Shown here in pieces: positions 14,041 to 26,900 of a DNA stretch of 64,000 bases (position 1 is its first letter; each line of letters begins with the position of its first letter). Both the position numbers and the translations under genes were made by a program. The stretch comes from Chaunax sp. Z400 (Eukaryota; Chordata; Actinopteri; Lophiiformes; Chaunacidae). The stretch covers positions 27,214,094 to 27,278,093 of the forward strand of contig CM075184.1 in NCBI GenBank assembly GCA_037577475.1. Reading direction: 5' to 3'. Under the pieces are notes generated by a model. The model made no database searches. It was not told the origin of the DNA and saw only the letters and a program-made list of their open reading frames with translations.

Positions 14041-17000
14041 TTCAAATGACCTAAATTCATTAATTAATTTTTTTGTGTGTGTAGTTTTATATATTGCAGA
14101 ACATTTGTTTTCTTTCCCAAAGCCTTAAAGCATATTGTCCAAAACATGTTGAATATTAATTTACTTTAAGATTGATATCAAATGTTGTTGTTGTTTTATT
14201 TCAGTATCACATGTGATTTAGAGGTATCAGCCATCAAACAAACAAATCTAATGAATGAAACAGAAAGCAATGTCTGTACAGGACGTGGCTAATTTTTTTA
14301 GAAAACATTAGCTACATTCTCAATGTGTAATGTTGTGATTAAAAAAAACAGAACTTGTACGCGTTGGTCTCACACAACTGTGTGCATGAATTAGACCTGC
14401 ATTGCCAGCTTTACCACCAGATGGTCGTCTGTTCTTTCAGCGTGCATCAAATTAATTAATATTTAGCAAGAGGTCGACATGGATACGATTGAAGGATGTG
14501 GTTGGAAGAAAAACAAGTCAAATATTCATTAAACGTGAGCACTGAAGACCTGCTGGTTTCACATTACAAATGCAATTACAGTGAAATAATAAAAGGTGCC
14601 TCAGAGATACGCTGGTTCGCAGCAAAGCCACGGTAGTCACGTTAAAGATGTTGAACCATGATGTGGAATAATGTTCAAATACACGAGTGATTTCTGTGGA
14701 TTTAGTTACACAGATGTAAATAGCTTTCTCTGCAGTTGGTACTGTTTAGTCCTGTTAGGCCTGCTGGTGGCTCCACAGATAGCATTTCATCATATTATTG
14801 GTTTTTCATGCTCCTCCTTCATTGCTTCCTCTTATCTCTTTAGCTCTTCCTGCTGTTTGTGCGACTATTCTTCAGGCTTGGAGAGGCTGATGCTGCAGCG
14901 ATTACAGTCCTAAGGAGGAATGTCACATTGTGTCAGTAGTTTTATTGTTTGTTTGTTTGTAGAAATGTGGAAGATAAATACCCTAAAAGGCGCCAGTCTG
15001 TGATCTAATCAGAAAAGAATAAAGAAAAGGGGGAGAAAAAACACCCACGACTGTGGCTCTGAACCAGATGGTGATGCTTTTAGTATTTAAAAAAAAATGC
15101 AGTCATATACTTGTAAATCACCCTGTCAGTATTTCCACAAGGTCACTTTTGTTACTCTCATTTATTGAATTGGTTCTTTTACAGGCACTGGGACTTCTAT
15201 CCATCATTGTTAACATTACTGGATCACTAGATTAATGATGAATATCTGTTTCAGGACGCCGTTTGTACTTAAATCCATCAGTGATCGTATGAGAGTCTTT
15301 GGCTCTGGTCCATCCACTATCAACAGGAGGTTTGTGGAAGTGTTCCGACTGACTGGATGAAGCCCAAAGCGATAACTCAGACAAATTTACTGCCTACAGT
15401 GACATTATTGTGCCAGTGGAGGCAGACATTAAGTAGAGACAAAAGAAATGTGTATTAATGTCAATGATCTACATCAGAGGCTTCATTTGTTTAATATTCT
15501 ATTTCAATGTGTTTCATTGACGACATCAGTGGGAATGTATGGTTTATTATACACTCTTAAATAATGTACACATCTATCATTACCACATGTAGCTCCCAGA
15601 TGGTACAGAAAAGCGTGAGCCAGACAAACACCTTCGCTCCTCTATGTGAACAAATCTCACTTTGGAACCAGATTCTGAACGTCTGAGTCAGGGTCAGAGG
15701 CCATTGGTGCACATGAGGGGCCGCCTGTGTGCTTCAGCCGTGGCCCGGACTGACCTCTCACCCTCGGCCCACCATGCACAGGGCTGTCATTGGTGCCAGA
15801 CAGGAGGTGCTCTGTTAGGGAGGTCATAGCTCTCCTCTCCTCCTTCCTGCAGTTAATCTCATCTGTGTCTGTATAATCTGTATACATTTTTATACAGATT
15901 TAGACTTGGAATAGCTATTTTTTTTTTATGCCTCTTGGGAGCATCCGAATCCAGTTGTGAACTTTAGCTCTGTTTTAGATCTCTGCCAAATCTTACATAT
16001 CTTAACATCTTTCTAAATGTCCCCCCTATTCTCCACCAGCTAGTGGCTAACTGTGTCTGCTGTTTGGTCCTGAGCAGGACTCGAAGCAACTGTTATAGTA
16101 GTAAGAGTGAACCAGTAAAGTTGTGGACCAGTCCTCAACAATGCGGTTTAGTTTTAGTGAAATGTAGATGTTACTCATTGGGACGCAGACATTACGTAAC
16201 CATGAACAGATGAAGCAACAGGCTGACAACTCAACATTTAGTGTTTTCCACCGTGTGTTGTTAAGGATGATTTGTGGTTAACTTTTATGTGCTGAGATTA
16301 TATGAAGCATGCTGCTAATTTAACAGTGTGGGGTCCACTTTGAATATTTCTTGAGAGGATAGCGAGCAGGAAACGGCTTTGCTGCCTCTGTGTGTGTGAG
16401 GATGGATGATGTGTGCTTGGATTCCGTTGAATGTTTTTTTGCGAAACAGATTTCAGAAGTGTTTAAGAAGTGGCTTGTTTCACACATCTGACATGAACAA
16501 AATGATTGTGGAGAGTTGCCCTTCCCAGTTCCAGGTGTTGTGGATAACTTGTTGCTTCATTTCACCTTCATAGAATATTTCAATTACTTTTCTTCGTCCC
16601 CCAACAGGGACCAGATGGGCTGTCTTCAAAGAGTGATAAATGTGTTGTAGTCTTTGCTTTATGAAGCATAACAATGGCTTTGTGTGCACAGATTAACACT
16701 TTTTTCCCCCCACATTCATACAATTTAATTGTTTGTGACGGTGCAGGAGAGATAATATTATGCCTGATTAGAAGAAAGTGCAGGTGTGACATGACAGACG
16801 GCTTTCAGTGGAATAGATTAATAAAATGTGTTACATGTTTTATAAAGCAAAGCATTCATGGCACATTGGATTAATGTAACTTTTCTTGTATTCAAATTCA
16901 GAAATCACATTTATTCCATTTATAAATGAGATGTGAATCAGACTGAGAGTAAATATATGTGCCCTCTCTGTGACAACACACATGTGACAATGACTGCTGA

Positions 17001-17079
17001 CCTCCTGGACTTGTACCATGCAACAAACTCAATCTCTCCTGCTCCGTCCCTCCTCTCCTCTGCCCTTGTTTTTGTGCAG

Positions 17080-17115
17080 GCGTAGCTGCAGCCCCCATCC
17101 ACACTGCCTGCCAAG
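17080..17115 (+). other. tln2: 5' UTR part of the first coding exon
   Basis: A pyrimidine-rich tract and TTTGTGCAG end at 17079, giving a good 3' splice site 36 bases before the ATG. The second codon-sized triplet of this leader (17083-17085) is TAG in frame with the ATG, which rules out an N-terminal extension. The splice site implies at least one untranslated exon further upstream. Confidence 0.8.
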
Positions 17116-17251
17116 ATGGTGGTGTTGTCACTGAAAATCTGCGTTCGCCACTGCAATGTTGTGAAGACGATGCAATTTGAGCCTTCCACGGCGGTCTATG
17201 ATGCCTGCAGGATAATCAGAGAGAGGGTCCCTGAGGCTCAGACTGGACAGG
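17116..17251 (+). CDS. tln2: tln2 coding exon 1 (aa 1-45, F0)
   Basis: Begins MVVLSLKICVRHCNVVKTMQ, the talin-2 F0 start; the KICVRHCN segment is longer than the talin-1 counterpart. Ends one base into codon 46 before gtgag. Residue 3 is Val where mammalian talins have Ala. Confidence 0.97.
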
Positions 17252-17907
17252 GTGAGAATCAGTCAAAGGATGTGGTATGAACACGAAAAGAAACAGGGAT
17301 GCAAAGGAGTCCTGCAGGTGGGATGACAACCTCTGGAGTTCTGTTTCTTTTTCTGTTGTTTACACACATCTGCTGGAAGAACACAGACTGGTTGCACTAT
17401 GATTAGTCAGGAATTTTTAATGTAAAAAAAAAAAAAGCGACACAATTGATATTATTCACATAATTAATACTTTAATTAGACTATTTGCAGGAGGGGTAAT
17501 TGAGGCTCACAAACTAGTACAAACACTTATAACATGGGGTTCAATAAACAAAAGAAAACATTCTAATAAAGATTTAGGAACAGTAAAAATCATCCCCATT
17601 CGTGTCACCATGATTATAGATGTGGATAAAGAGTATTCTTGGCCACTCTCGACCTACATCACTGACTCTTCATCAACTGTGCAGTTGTTGTGCCGATGCC
17701 CCAAATCAGGACAGCGTCGTACTTTGGAACATCTTCCATCACAGTGGCCTTTAAAATGCTGACGTTTCTCCTCACTCCTCCAGCTTCAGACTACGGTCTG
17801 TTTCTGTCCGATGAAGACCCGAGGAAAGGCATCTGGCTGGAGTCTGGAAGGACGATGGACTACTACATGCTCCGCAATGGGGTAAATATGCCAACTTTTT
17901 TAGCCCA

Positions 17908-17938
<31 letters not shown>

Positions 17939-20900
17939 TTTATATCTGCATCTTGTATACAGTGTTGTTATTGTCCTTCAAACTCCTCGCTTGATTCCAG
18001 ATGTTCTGATGCTCAACCAGTCACTGGGGTGTATTACAATATGATGATCTTTATTTAAATAGGTCAGTGACAAAGTGCTTCATGAAGGAGAATATATAAA
18101 GTCATGATAATAAATCTGAGCAGTTTTAAAAACTGAATAAAGATGAAGTTCAATAGAATTTAAGTCAAATCTAACACAGGAGTACTAAAACAGTGTAGCA
18201 AAATAAATAAATAAAATGAAATTAGATATGAAGAATATCAAAGGAAGCTTTTAAAATTGGCTTTAAGTGCTGCAGCCAGCTGTAGGTCCTTTACTCGTCT
18301 CTGATCCCCGCGGCTAACGACTCAACCGACTGCTTTGTTATGTAGTGCTCCCTCTCGGTGCATCTGCAGGTTTGGTTTTGTAGTTCTAAATGGTTTCTCC
18401 TCTTCATATCCACCAAAGACAACCCAGGTAGAAGGCTGGACTGTGACAAATTATTCTGAACCAAATCTCTTCTCACTGTTGCAGCGAGCTGTGATGGGCA
18501 GCCGTTAAATGAGGTTTTCTGGCCTATATTCTCTCCTCTCTCCATGCAACCTGGATGCATTTGATCATTTTTCTCAGTGGGGACTTACAGACTCTCTGTC
18601 TGCCCCGCTCCCTTACATTTAATTTTGGCATTCCTCTCTCCTCTTTTGACCTTTTTTTCCTCTTTGTTCTCTGTTCTCTTCTCTTCACCCTTTGTCTCTG
18701 AGCAGGATATTCTCGAATACAAGAAGAAGCAGAGACCCCAGAAAATCAAAATGTTGGATGGGGCAGTTAAAACGGTCATGGTGGACGACTCCAAAACAGT
18801 GGGAGAGCTGCTTGTGACTATATGCAGTAGAATCGGTACATAGCCTCTATTACTCACATTTTAAACTGAAACTTGTCCTTTATTTGGTTTTTAAAAATGC
18901 ATGCAAGAGAATTCAGTGTCGTAAGTTGTAAAAACTGTTCAGAAATGTGGATTGATCCCTCAATCAATGAAAAATAAATAGCTGAAATAATTTTTTTTGT
19001 ATCATTTGTTGGTCTACAAGAGCAAAAAAACACACAAATTTGAAAGTAAAATATGAATGTCAAACACAGATTCTCACAAAGCATTAGAATAATCCCTTTA
19101 AATACATGTGTTATATTATACCTGTATCCAGCCTGACTCTGGTGGGATATTAGGGATCATTATGTTTTCTCTTTTTGATTCCAGGCATCACAAACTATGA
19201 AGAATACTCTCTGATCCAGGAGACGTTGGAGGAGAAGAAGGAGGATGGGATGGGTACCCTGAAGAAAGACAGGACGCTGCTGAGAGATGAGAGAAAAATG
19301 GAGAAGCTAAAAGCCAAACTACACACAGACGATGACCGTGAGTCCAGTAAAATTGTGTGTTGACCTGATGGTGTCGTTTGTTTGTTTTTTTCTTTCATAA
19401 AGTTGTTTGTTTTTTAACCTGACCCCTGCGGCTGTACGTTGTGTTGTCAGTGAACTGGCTGGACCACAGCAGAACGTTCAGAGAGCAGGGGGTGGACGAG
19501 AACGAGACCCTTCTGCTCAGACGCAAGTTCTTCTACTCCGACCAGAACGTGGACTCTCGAGATCCAGTCCAGCTCAATCTGCTTTACGTGCAGGTCTGAC
19601 AAGTCTCTCTGAAGCTGACGGTCTACATTTATTGGCATTCAAAGCACACGCCGATTAATGAGAACTTGTCTTTTTGTCTTTCAGGCTCGAGATGACATCT
19701 TAAACGGTTCTCACCCCGTGTCTTTTGACAAGGCATGTGAGTTTGGAGGCATCCAGGCCCAGATCCAATTTGGACCTCACATAGAGCATAAACACAAACC
19801 TGGATTCTTAGAGTAAGTGTCTATCCCACTAGAGGATTTCCAGTAATGGAGAGTGCTGATCCAAATGGAATGTTTTAGCTTTCTCCAGATTCTTCATCAA
19901 ATATTAGGTGTAGAACTCATTTATTATTTATTATTACTCTATTTATTCAAGTGGAGGAATTCAACATTTCATCAGAGTAGTTTACTTTATGAAATCGATC
20001 TTTTAAGTTTAGTATCAGACAAAATGAGGTCATGCTTTCTGTATGAATTTCAGCCTCTTCTGTGTTTCATTTCTTTCCCAGCCTGAAGGAGTTTCTACCC
20101 AAAGAATACATAAAGCAGAGAGGAGCTGAGAAGAAAATATTCCAGGTGTGCACACATTGTCCCTTTAAAAAAAAAAAAAGGCACATATCGATTGTATTAA
20201 CTTTAATTTTGACGTTTGAATACATGTTTAATCCAACCTGCAGGATCACAAAAACTGTGGAGAAATGACCGAGATTGAAGCGAAAGTCAAATATGTGAAA
20301 CTGGCAAGGTCTCTGCGGACGTATGGCGTTTCCTTCTTCCTGGTGAAGGTATGTGGTAAACATACAGTAACACTGCAGCATTTTTCAATGAAAAGATCAT
20401 CTACACTAAAAAAAAGTTTAAAAAAAAGCTAGCCTGAATTACTGAATTGAATTATTTAAAACGAGTGCAGTAGATTTTGGAATTGGTTGAAACATCACCT
20501 TTTATCTCCTCAGTGTGAAATTTGCTCTCTGACCTCAGTGTTAAGTGGATAAAGAGGTTTGAGGCAAAATGTAGCATGTGTGGAAATAATCTGTGTCCAC
20601 CATAATATTCTTTTTTTAGGCTGAACTTTAATTAGAATCTTGAATCAAGGATCAAAAGAAAGATTTGGAAACCTGAAAATGTTCAAAAAGGTAAAAGTGT
20701 GTTTGTTCTTGCTTCTGTGCTGGAAATTAAAGCTGCTTTCAAAACCTAATTTACAAAATGTCCATGTAACAAAAATTTTGCTGTGATGCAAAATGTCAGC
20801 AACTCATGTCTATTATTGCTGAAGACATGTTTCTTCTAATGTTATATACATGATACTTTTACAGTGACTTTTGAGATTATTTTTTAACTAACTGCAAATA

Positions 20901-23900
20901 TTGTTTCATTATAGGCAAATATAACATATTTTAGTAAACATTTACATTAAACTGGGTTTAAAAATGAATGTTTCAACAAAGATATTTTATGTATCTCTTA
21001 CCTCTCTCTTTTTCACTAACGCACACACACACAAACACACACAGGCAGCCCCTCATCTGCAGGGAGTTGTTCCTGGAAGGAAACCAAATGCTTCTGTGCA
21101 GCTGAGTGTGGCACAGATTACCGTAGAGAAAGTGGGGAAGAAGTGTTGTGAGTAAGAAAAACTGGGAAACATCACACAGGCAAACATTGGACACTTGCAG
21201 TTTGAAGAAAAATTAATTAACTCCCTTTGTATAATAGGTTTATTGTCAAAACATACTGTTAATCATCTGTTTGCAATAAGCAAATCACACAAAAACAGTT
21301 TAAATAGCTCAATACAACAAATGAAGTTTTTCTTCTCCACAGTCAACACAAAATGAGTATTAAAAATACTGTTAATGACTAGTGCAATCTCAGGATTATT
21401 CATTCCCATGAATAACATCCCTCATGAGAGCGCACTTTAGCAATCAGATGCTGTTAAAACACTCTGCCAGCCTTCATAGACTTACTTTAGCAGTACAGCC
21501 CCAGTTTCTTCTGTTAAAGCATAAAATTAAATAAGGACTCCTTGCCAAACCTTGCAAACTCCCAGACATACCTCACTGCTGACCCAAAAGCACAAGAAAA
21601 GTCGACTCCTGTCCACTCAAAAAGCTCTAGATAAGCCTCCCAAGTTTTTAGATGCTGCTCTGTGGAGCGATGAAACAAAACGGTTCAGGCCTATGGATCA
21701 GCGGTATGTCTGGAGGGGGAAGAATGAAGCATATGCTGAAAAAAACACCCTACCTACATTGAAGCATGGCGGTGGCTTAGTGATGCTCAGGGGCTGGTTT
21801 GCTTCCTCAGATACTGGAAACCTTTAGAGGCTAAGATGGATTCCATCAAGTATCAGGAAATCCTAGAGGAAAACATCTTGCTATCTGTGAGGAAGATGAA
21901 GCTTGGCCGTCATTGGACATTCCAAAAGGACAATGATCCCTAGCATACTTCAAAATCCACCAAGGATTGGTTTCAGAAGAAGTCATGGAAAATTCTAGAT
22001 TGGGCGTCACAGTCGCTTCACTTTTGAAGGCGGTTGGAGCACATAAACCCAAGAATATTGCAGAACTTGAGGCCTTTGCTTAAGAAGAATGGGCTAAGAT
22101 TCCTCAGGAATGCTGCTAGAGGCTTCTGTCTGGCTATGAATCTCATTTTCAACAGGTCTTGGTGCAAAAGGCTGCTCTACAAAGTACTAGAGACACTTTC
22201 CATTAAGGGTTGAATCATTTTGAGACTTCAGTAGTCAGTAAAAGTAGCATTTTGTTGTATGTTTGCGAAGAACAAATAGATGATAAATAGTAGATTTTGC
22301 CTGTAATGTAATAGTCAATGGGGGTTGAATACTTTTACTACCAGCTGTAATTCTCCCAAACAAACATTACTGGTAAATTACCTGGGGGGAAAAAGTCACC
22401 CCTGCTGCTGTGACTGACTCTCTGCGAGACACTTCTGATTTTTCATCAGTAGCTCCCAGCACCAGAGGATAAGTCAAAGATGAGGTATACAAAAACAAAA
22501 CCTACAGGTCTTACACCATATCCCAACTCCTAGCCTTGGATCTGCGTTCTCCTTGATCAATCTGACATCTTATCTGCTCACCTTTGTTGTTTCCATCACC
22601 CTTGAGGTGTAAACTAGGGGAGCAGAAACCTCTTTAAAAAATAACCCTGGAAAAAATGCAGCCTACAGTTCCCTAACTCGTAACGCCCTTGAGGCTTCAG
22701 AGAGTTTACAGGCCCTCCAGGACTATTTCACGACTCACCTCTTTGCCCTCACATCACAGCCCATCACGGCCCGTCCATCTGCTCAGCGACTGCATCTCCT
22801 GAACCTGTTTCATGCCAGGGAGTATAAGTATGAAATTTTTAATAGTAGAGGCTTAATGAATGCTAGAAAAGTGTGTTCGAGTTTGAGTTTTTGACATAAA
22901 AAAGTCAGGATTAAGACATATCCCTTTAATTACGGTGAAGAGTCTTTTTTTGTCTTTGGATGAATACTCGTCTTTGCAGATCAGTGTGATCTGCAAAATT
23001 AGGGTTTCAAGCAGCAAAGCCTATGAATTTAAATGTTGTTGTTAATCTTTTCTGTAAGTGCCTTTTTATTGAAGTTATATCCTCAGCAGGCCACAGCATA
23101 TGAAAATTAAAGAAAATGAATGTTGGCAGACTTGTTAGCTTAAAATGGTTTGTTTGCATCATGAGGGAGTTTTGTCTTTTTTGTCTTCTTATTTATTACA
23201 TTTATTCTTACCAATACAATGAGGTCCAATAAGAGGAAAGTGCCCTGTGTACTACAGTACAAAAGAAAATGGAAAGTGGAGATTCTACTTGTTTCATGTG
23301 AAGTGGGTAATGATGGTCTGACAACAACTGCAGGCAGGTGTTATGATGTGAACTGCACCAGTACAAGTACTATGATAATATCACTACTCACTGAAGCCCA
23401 GAGGTGTAACTAATGTCAACAATGATCGCCCTGCAGGTGTGCTGGATATGCTGGGAAAAACATGGTGTTTATAAGATTATAATAAATGATTGCTGCAGGT
23501 CCAGTTATAGTTGGTGTACAGTTTGATTCAGTAGTTTAAAATTAAGTAAAACGAATGAAGAGAAATGGAGTGCAATGTTCCATTTTTTTTCTGACAAGTT
23601 AAAAATCCAGTCTTTTTAAAAAAAAAAGAAGTTATTTTCTGGGCATTTTATGCCTTTATGGATTGGACAGCCGAAGAGGTGAGGGTTTTTCAATACCTGC
23701 ACCCACCAACTTATGATGGGAGTCACTCGATACCACCCAACATATGCACTAATCAACCACCAGAACTCAACAAGATGTGCAGACCAGACTGCAAACCTTA
23801 TGCATTATACTAGCACTGTTGTCAGGACTGAGCGCCACTGTACTGTATGTGTGTGTGACAGAGGGACTCACAGAGAGGGCAAGAGAAGGTTTAAAGTGGA

Positions 23901-26900
23901 CGATTGCATGCAATGTGCCTAAAAGTTCTTAATAATTCTGCTTTGTCAATTTTTGACAAGCCAACAAATGTGATATTTTCAAGTAAGCTTATCAGAACCT
24001 GTCACACCTGGAGATGTACACAGTACGATACTTTTTTTTTCAAGCTTTCAAATTCACCTATTACAAATCTCAGACTACTTACTGACAGGTACTGACAGCT
24101 TTTGTCCCTGAGTCCTTAGCATCCTAGCACATTTCCAGATAGGGAGTTGTCAGCTTTAGTTTTCATCCGACAGAGATGCTTCAGTTAGAGAAGGACTTTT
24201 AATCCATAGTGCCATTTGATTCAGTATTTGTTTGGCAGGTTTGTGCGTCTTGTAGAGACTGGAAGGATAAAATGTATACATTGTGTCATCTTTGCAGGAA
24301 AAGATGAAGAGTAAGAATAAGCTGGTGCCGCGGCTCCTGGGGATCACCAAAGAGTCTGTGATGAGAGTGGACGAGAGGACCAAAGACGTGGTTCAGGAGT
24401 GGCCACTGACTACTGTGAAGAGGTGGGCGGCATCGCCCAAGAGCTTCACCCTGGTGAGACAAACATCTGGCTGCAGATGAAGATGCAGTCTGACTCCAGG
24501 ATTTATTACAGCAGCACTGGTTGTTTTCCACAAGAATAAACAAAGTTGTGGCGCAGCTGACTTTGTCCTTTTCCCCCTTTCATCTCATATTCATTCTGAG
24601 CATAATATCCTGATTAGTAAATAAGAATGAGAGGCTCACAGTAAACCCAGCGATTCCCTGCAGTAACCATAACACAATCACCACAGGGCTCAGCCTGCCT
24701 GTTGGTTCATTCCCTCGTTCACTTCAGTTATTGTCCAGACTCCTTTTGTCTTCCCTTTCAATGTCCCTGCTTTGTGTCAGAACCCAGAGTCAATGAGCAA
24801 CATGGATTTGATCTTGCAGATCTGGTAGGAGTGCTGTCCCTATTTAACACATAACACACACTCTTTTAATTAAGCAGAGTGGTTTGTGGTGGTTTTGAAA
24901 TAATTCGGGTTTGACTTGTGGTTCATGTGCTGACAGAGTCGTATATTTTTGCTAAGTTAGATGTTTGCTCATATTTTTGACTTTCCTAGAGAGAAATCCC
25001 CCAGATTATTTTTTTACTGCCCCATTTCCTTCATAAACTCTACTCCAAGATACATCTTGGTTTAATCTGACACTGTATGTTGCAGCAGTTTGATGTCACC
25101 CGACACAATGTGCAGTATTCATTGAATCCAGCTGGCTCTGTGGATTCACATTAATCCTTACAGTAAATCCCCAGCCTGCTTACAGCAGAAGTGGTGCAGT
25201 GGTTACTTACCTTACAGTCAACTATAAAATGCATGTTTAATGTGGGACTCTGTGTGTGTGTGTGTAGGACTTTGGGGAGTACCAGGAGAGCTACTACTCG
25301 GTGCAGACCACTGAAGGAGAACAGATCTCTCAGCTCATTGCTGGCTACATCGACATCATCCTCAAAAAGGTGAGACATTTATCTCTAGGGATTCAGATCA
25401 ATCATAATGAATCAATTTCCTCCTGTGGCAGATAAAATCTTGGGTCTGTTGATGCTTGATGTAGACAGGATGCTTTTTGTACACCTGTTTTTAAATAAAG
25501 TAAGTACAGGACAGCTGGGCTCAGGTAGCCCACGGACACAAGTATGGATTTTCTCAATTATTGCTTTCAAAATACTGAAAACAGATGTCTTCATATGTGA
25601 ATTTGTGACAGGAGTGTCAAATGGCAGCACAATTTCATTGAAAGTGGAAAGACTGCCGCACATTATTCATTTATTTTTGATTTGTTTCATATTTATTTCA
25701 TATAACATTTCAGAAATCTTTAGCCAGTGTATCTGAAGGTTAAAAATAATATTCTATTTGTGTCCATTTGAGGCATTTCCTACTCGGAGTCACTTGATGA
25801 ATTTGGACCCAGGTATTCTTTTTATTGTGACGCTAAATCTGATGTTTAGCAAAGATAGCCTCAGTTAGCCTTGAAGCTAATATTTGGGTATACTTGCTTG
25901 TCTCCTGCAGAAGCAAAGCAAGGACCGGTTTGGATTAGAAGGTGACGAGGAGTCGACCATGCTTGAGGAATCCGTATCCCCGAAAAAGTATGTATAATAA
26001 ATGTTGTCTCAGCCATACAGCATGACTAAATTAAATGTAATTACATACAGAATGCTTTGCAAAAGCATGAAACTTGGAAAAAAAACAAACTTGTAGTTCT
26101 TACAATTAATCCTTAGAATAGTTCCTATGTGATCCTTCCAGTCCTGTTAAAGTCTGGTATAAACTGTGCTATGTTGGTGTTTGCCCATATTATTGCATAT
26201 TATTGTAGAAAAACATAATATCAGACAGGGTCTTTTTTCCAATTTCCTTCCCACCACCACCCTCGACCACATCTCACACATCCATCTTCCAGGACCTCAT
26301 TTCACCACATGAACACCTCCTTAGCTGCATGTTATCATAAGAGATAATCACTGTGTGAGGAAATTTTACTGCACTGAACAAGCAAAGGCTCTACCTGGAC
26401 ATTTCCTGATTAGATACGTTATTTAGCCACAGTGGCCTCAGTAATTGTAACTGAATACCAGAGATATTTCACTAGTATAGAGATAGTCCACTCTCAGAAC
26501 TTCAGGGTTGTGTATGGGGTGTTACGACCCTCAGTGAAGTTAGACCAACATAGAACACGAGTCGGTACATTTCAGTACATTGGAATAGGGAGTGAACAGG
26601 CTGTAAGTAGAAGGGCTGTGTGAATACCTTTTTTTGTTTGTTTTTGTTTTCCTGCATTCAACTGCGAGACTATTTGCTACAAATGTGAATTTATTTTTTC
26701 CCCTTTTTGTTTCATCTGGGTTCGCACACATGTTGGCAGGCAAAAGTCTTTAATACTGCAAACACAACAAGCCAAACCCTGGCAGCCCTTATCTGAGGAA
26801 AAACAAAACAGAGCTTTGTCTTCCAGAAGTACACAGGGGGAAGACTCTGCAGAGTTCTTTGTTTTAGTAGCCCACTGTCACAAATGAATACCGTCATGCT

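Larger units (their letters stand above)
410..17079. other. Upstream or 5'-UTR intron region without a supported coding gene
   Basis: AT-rich sequence holding repeats listed separately (7.5 kb microsatellite; 11.5, 12.6, 12.8 and 13.8 kb elements). Short open frames have no recognisable family, splice support or codon pattern. Stretches near 8.3-8.7 kb and 15.65-15.9 kb are less AT-rich and could be regulatory or untranslated exons; I cannot show it. In mammals talin-2 has several untranslated leader exons, which fits this region. Confidence 0.6.
20349..24297 (+). other. tln2 intron 8 (3.9 kb)
   Basis: Contains the exon-like segment at 21045-21147 and the Tc1 remnant. I recognise nothing in the rest, including 22380-22830, which is less AT-rich but not open in any frame. 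Confidence 0.85.

Noticed and set aside
15657..15887. Less AT-rich open frame on the - strand with coding-like composition
   Set aside because: No family recognised and no splice sites to join it to anything; could be regulatory DNA, but that is not demonstrable.
22500..22830. C-rich stretch in intron 8 that looked like an old coding insertion
   Set aside because: Stops in every frame and no recognisable protein or repeat family.
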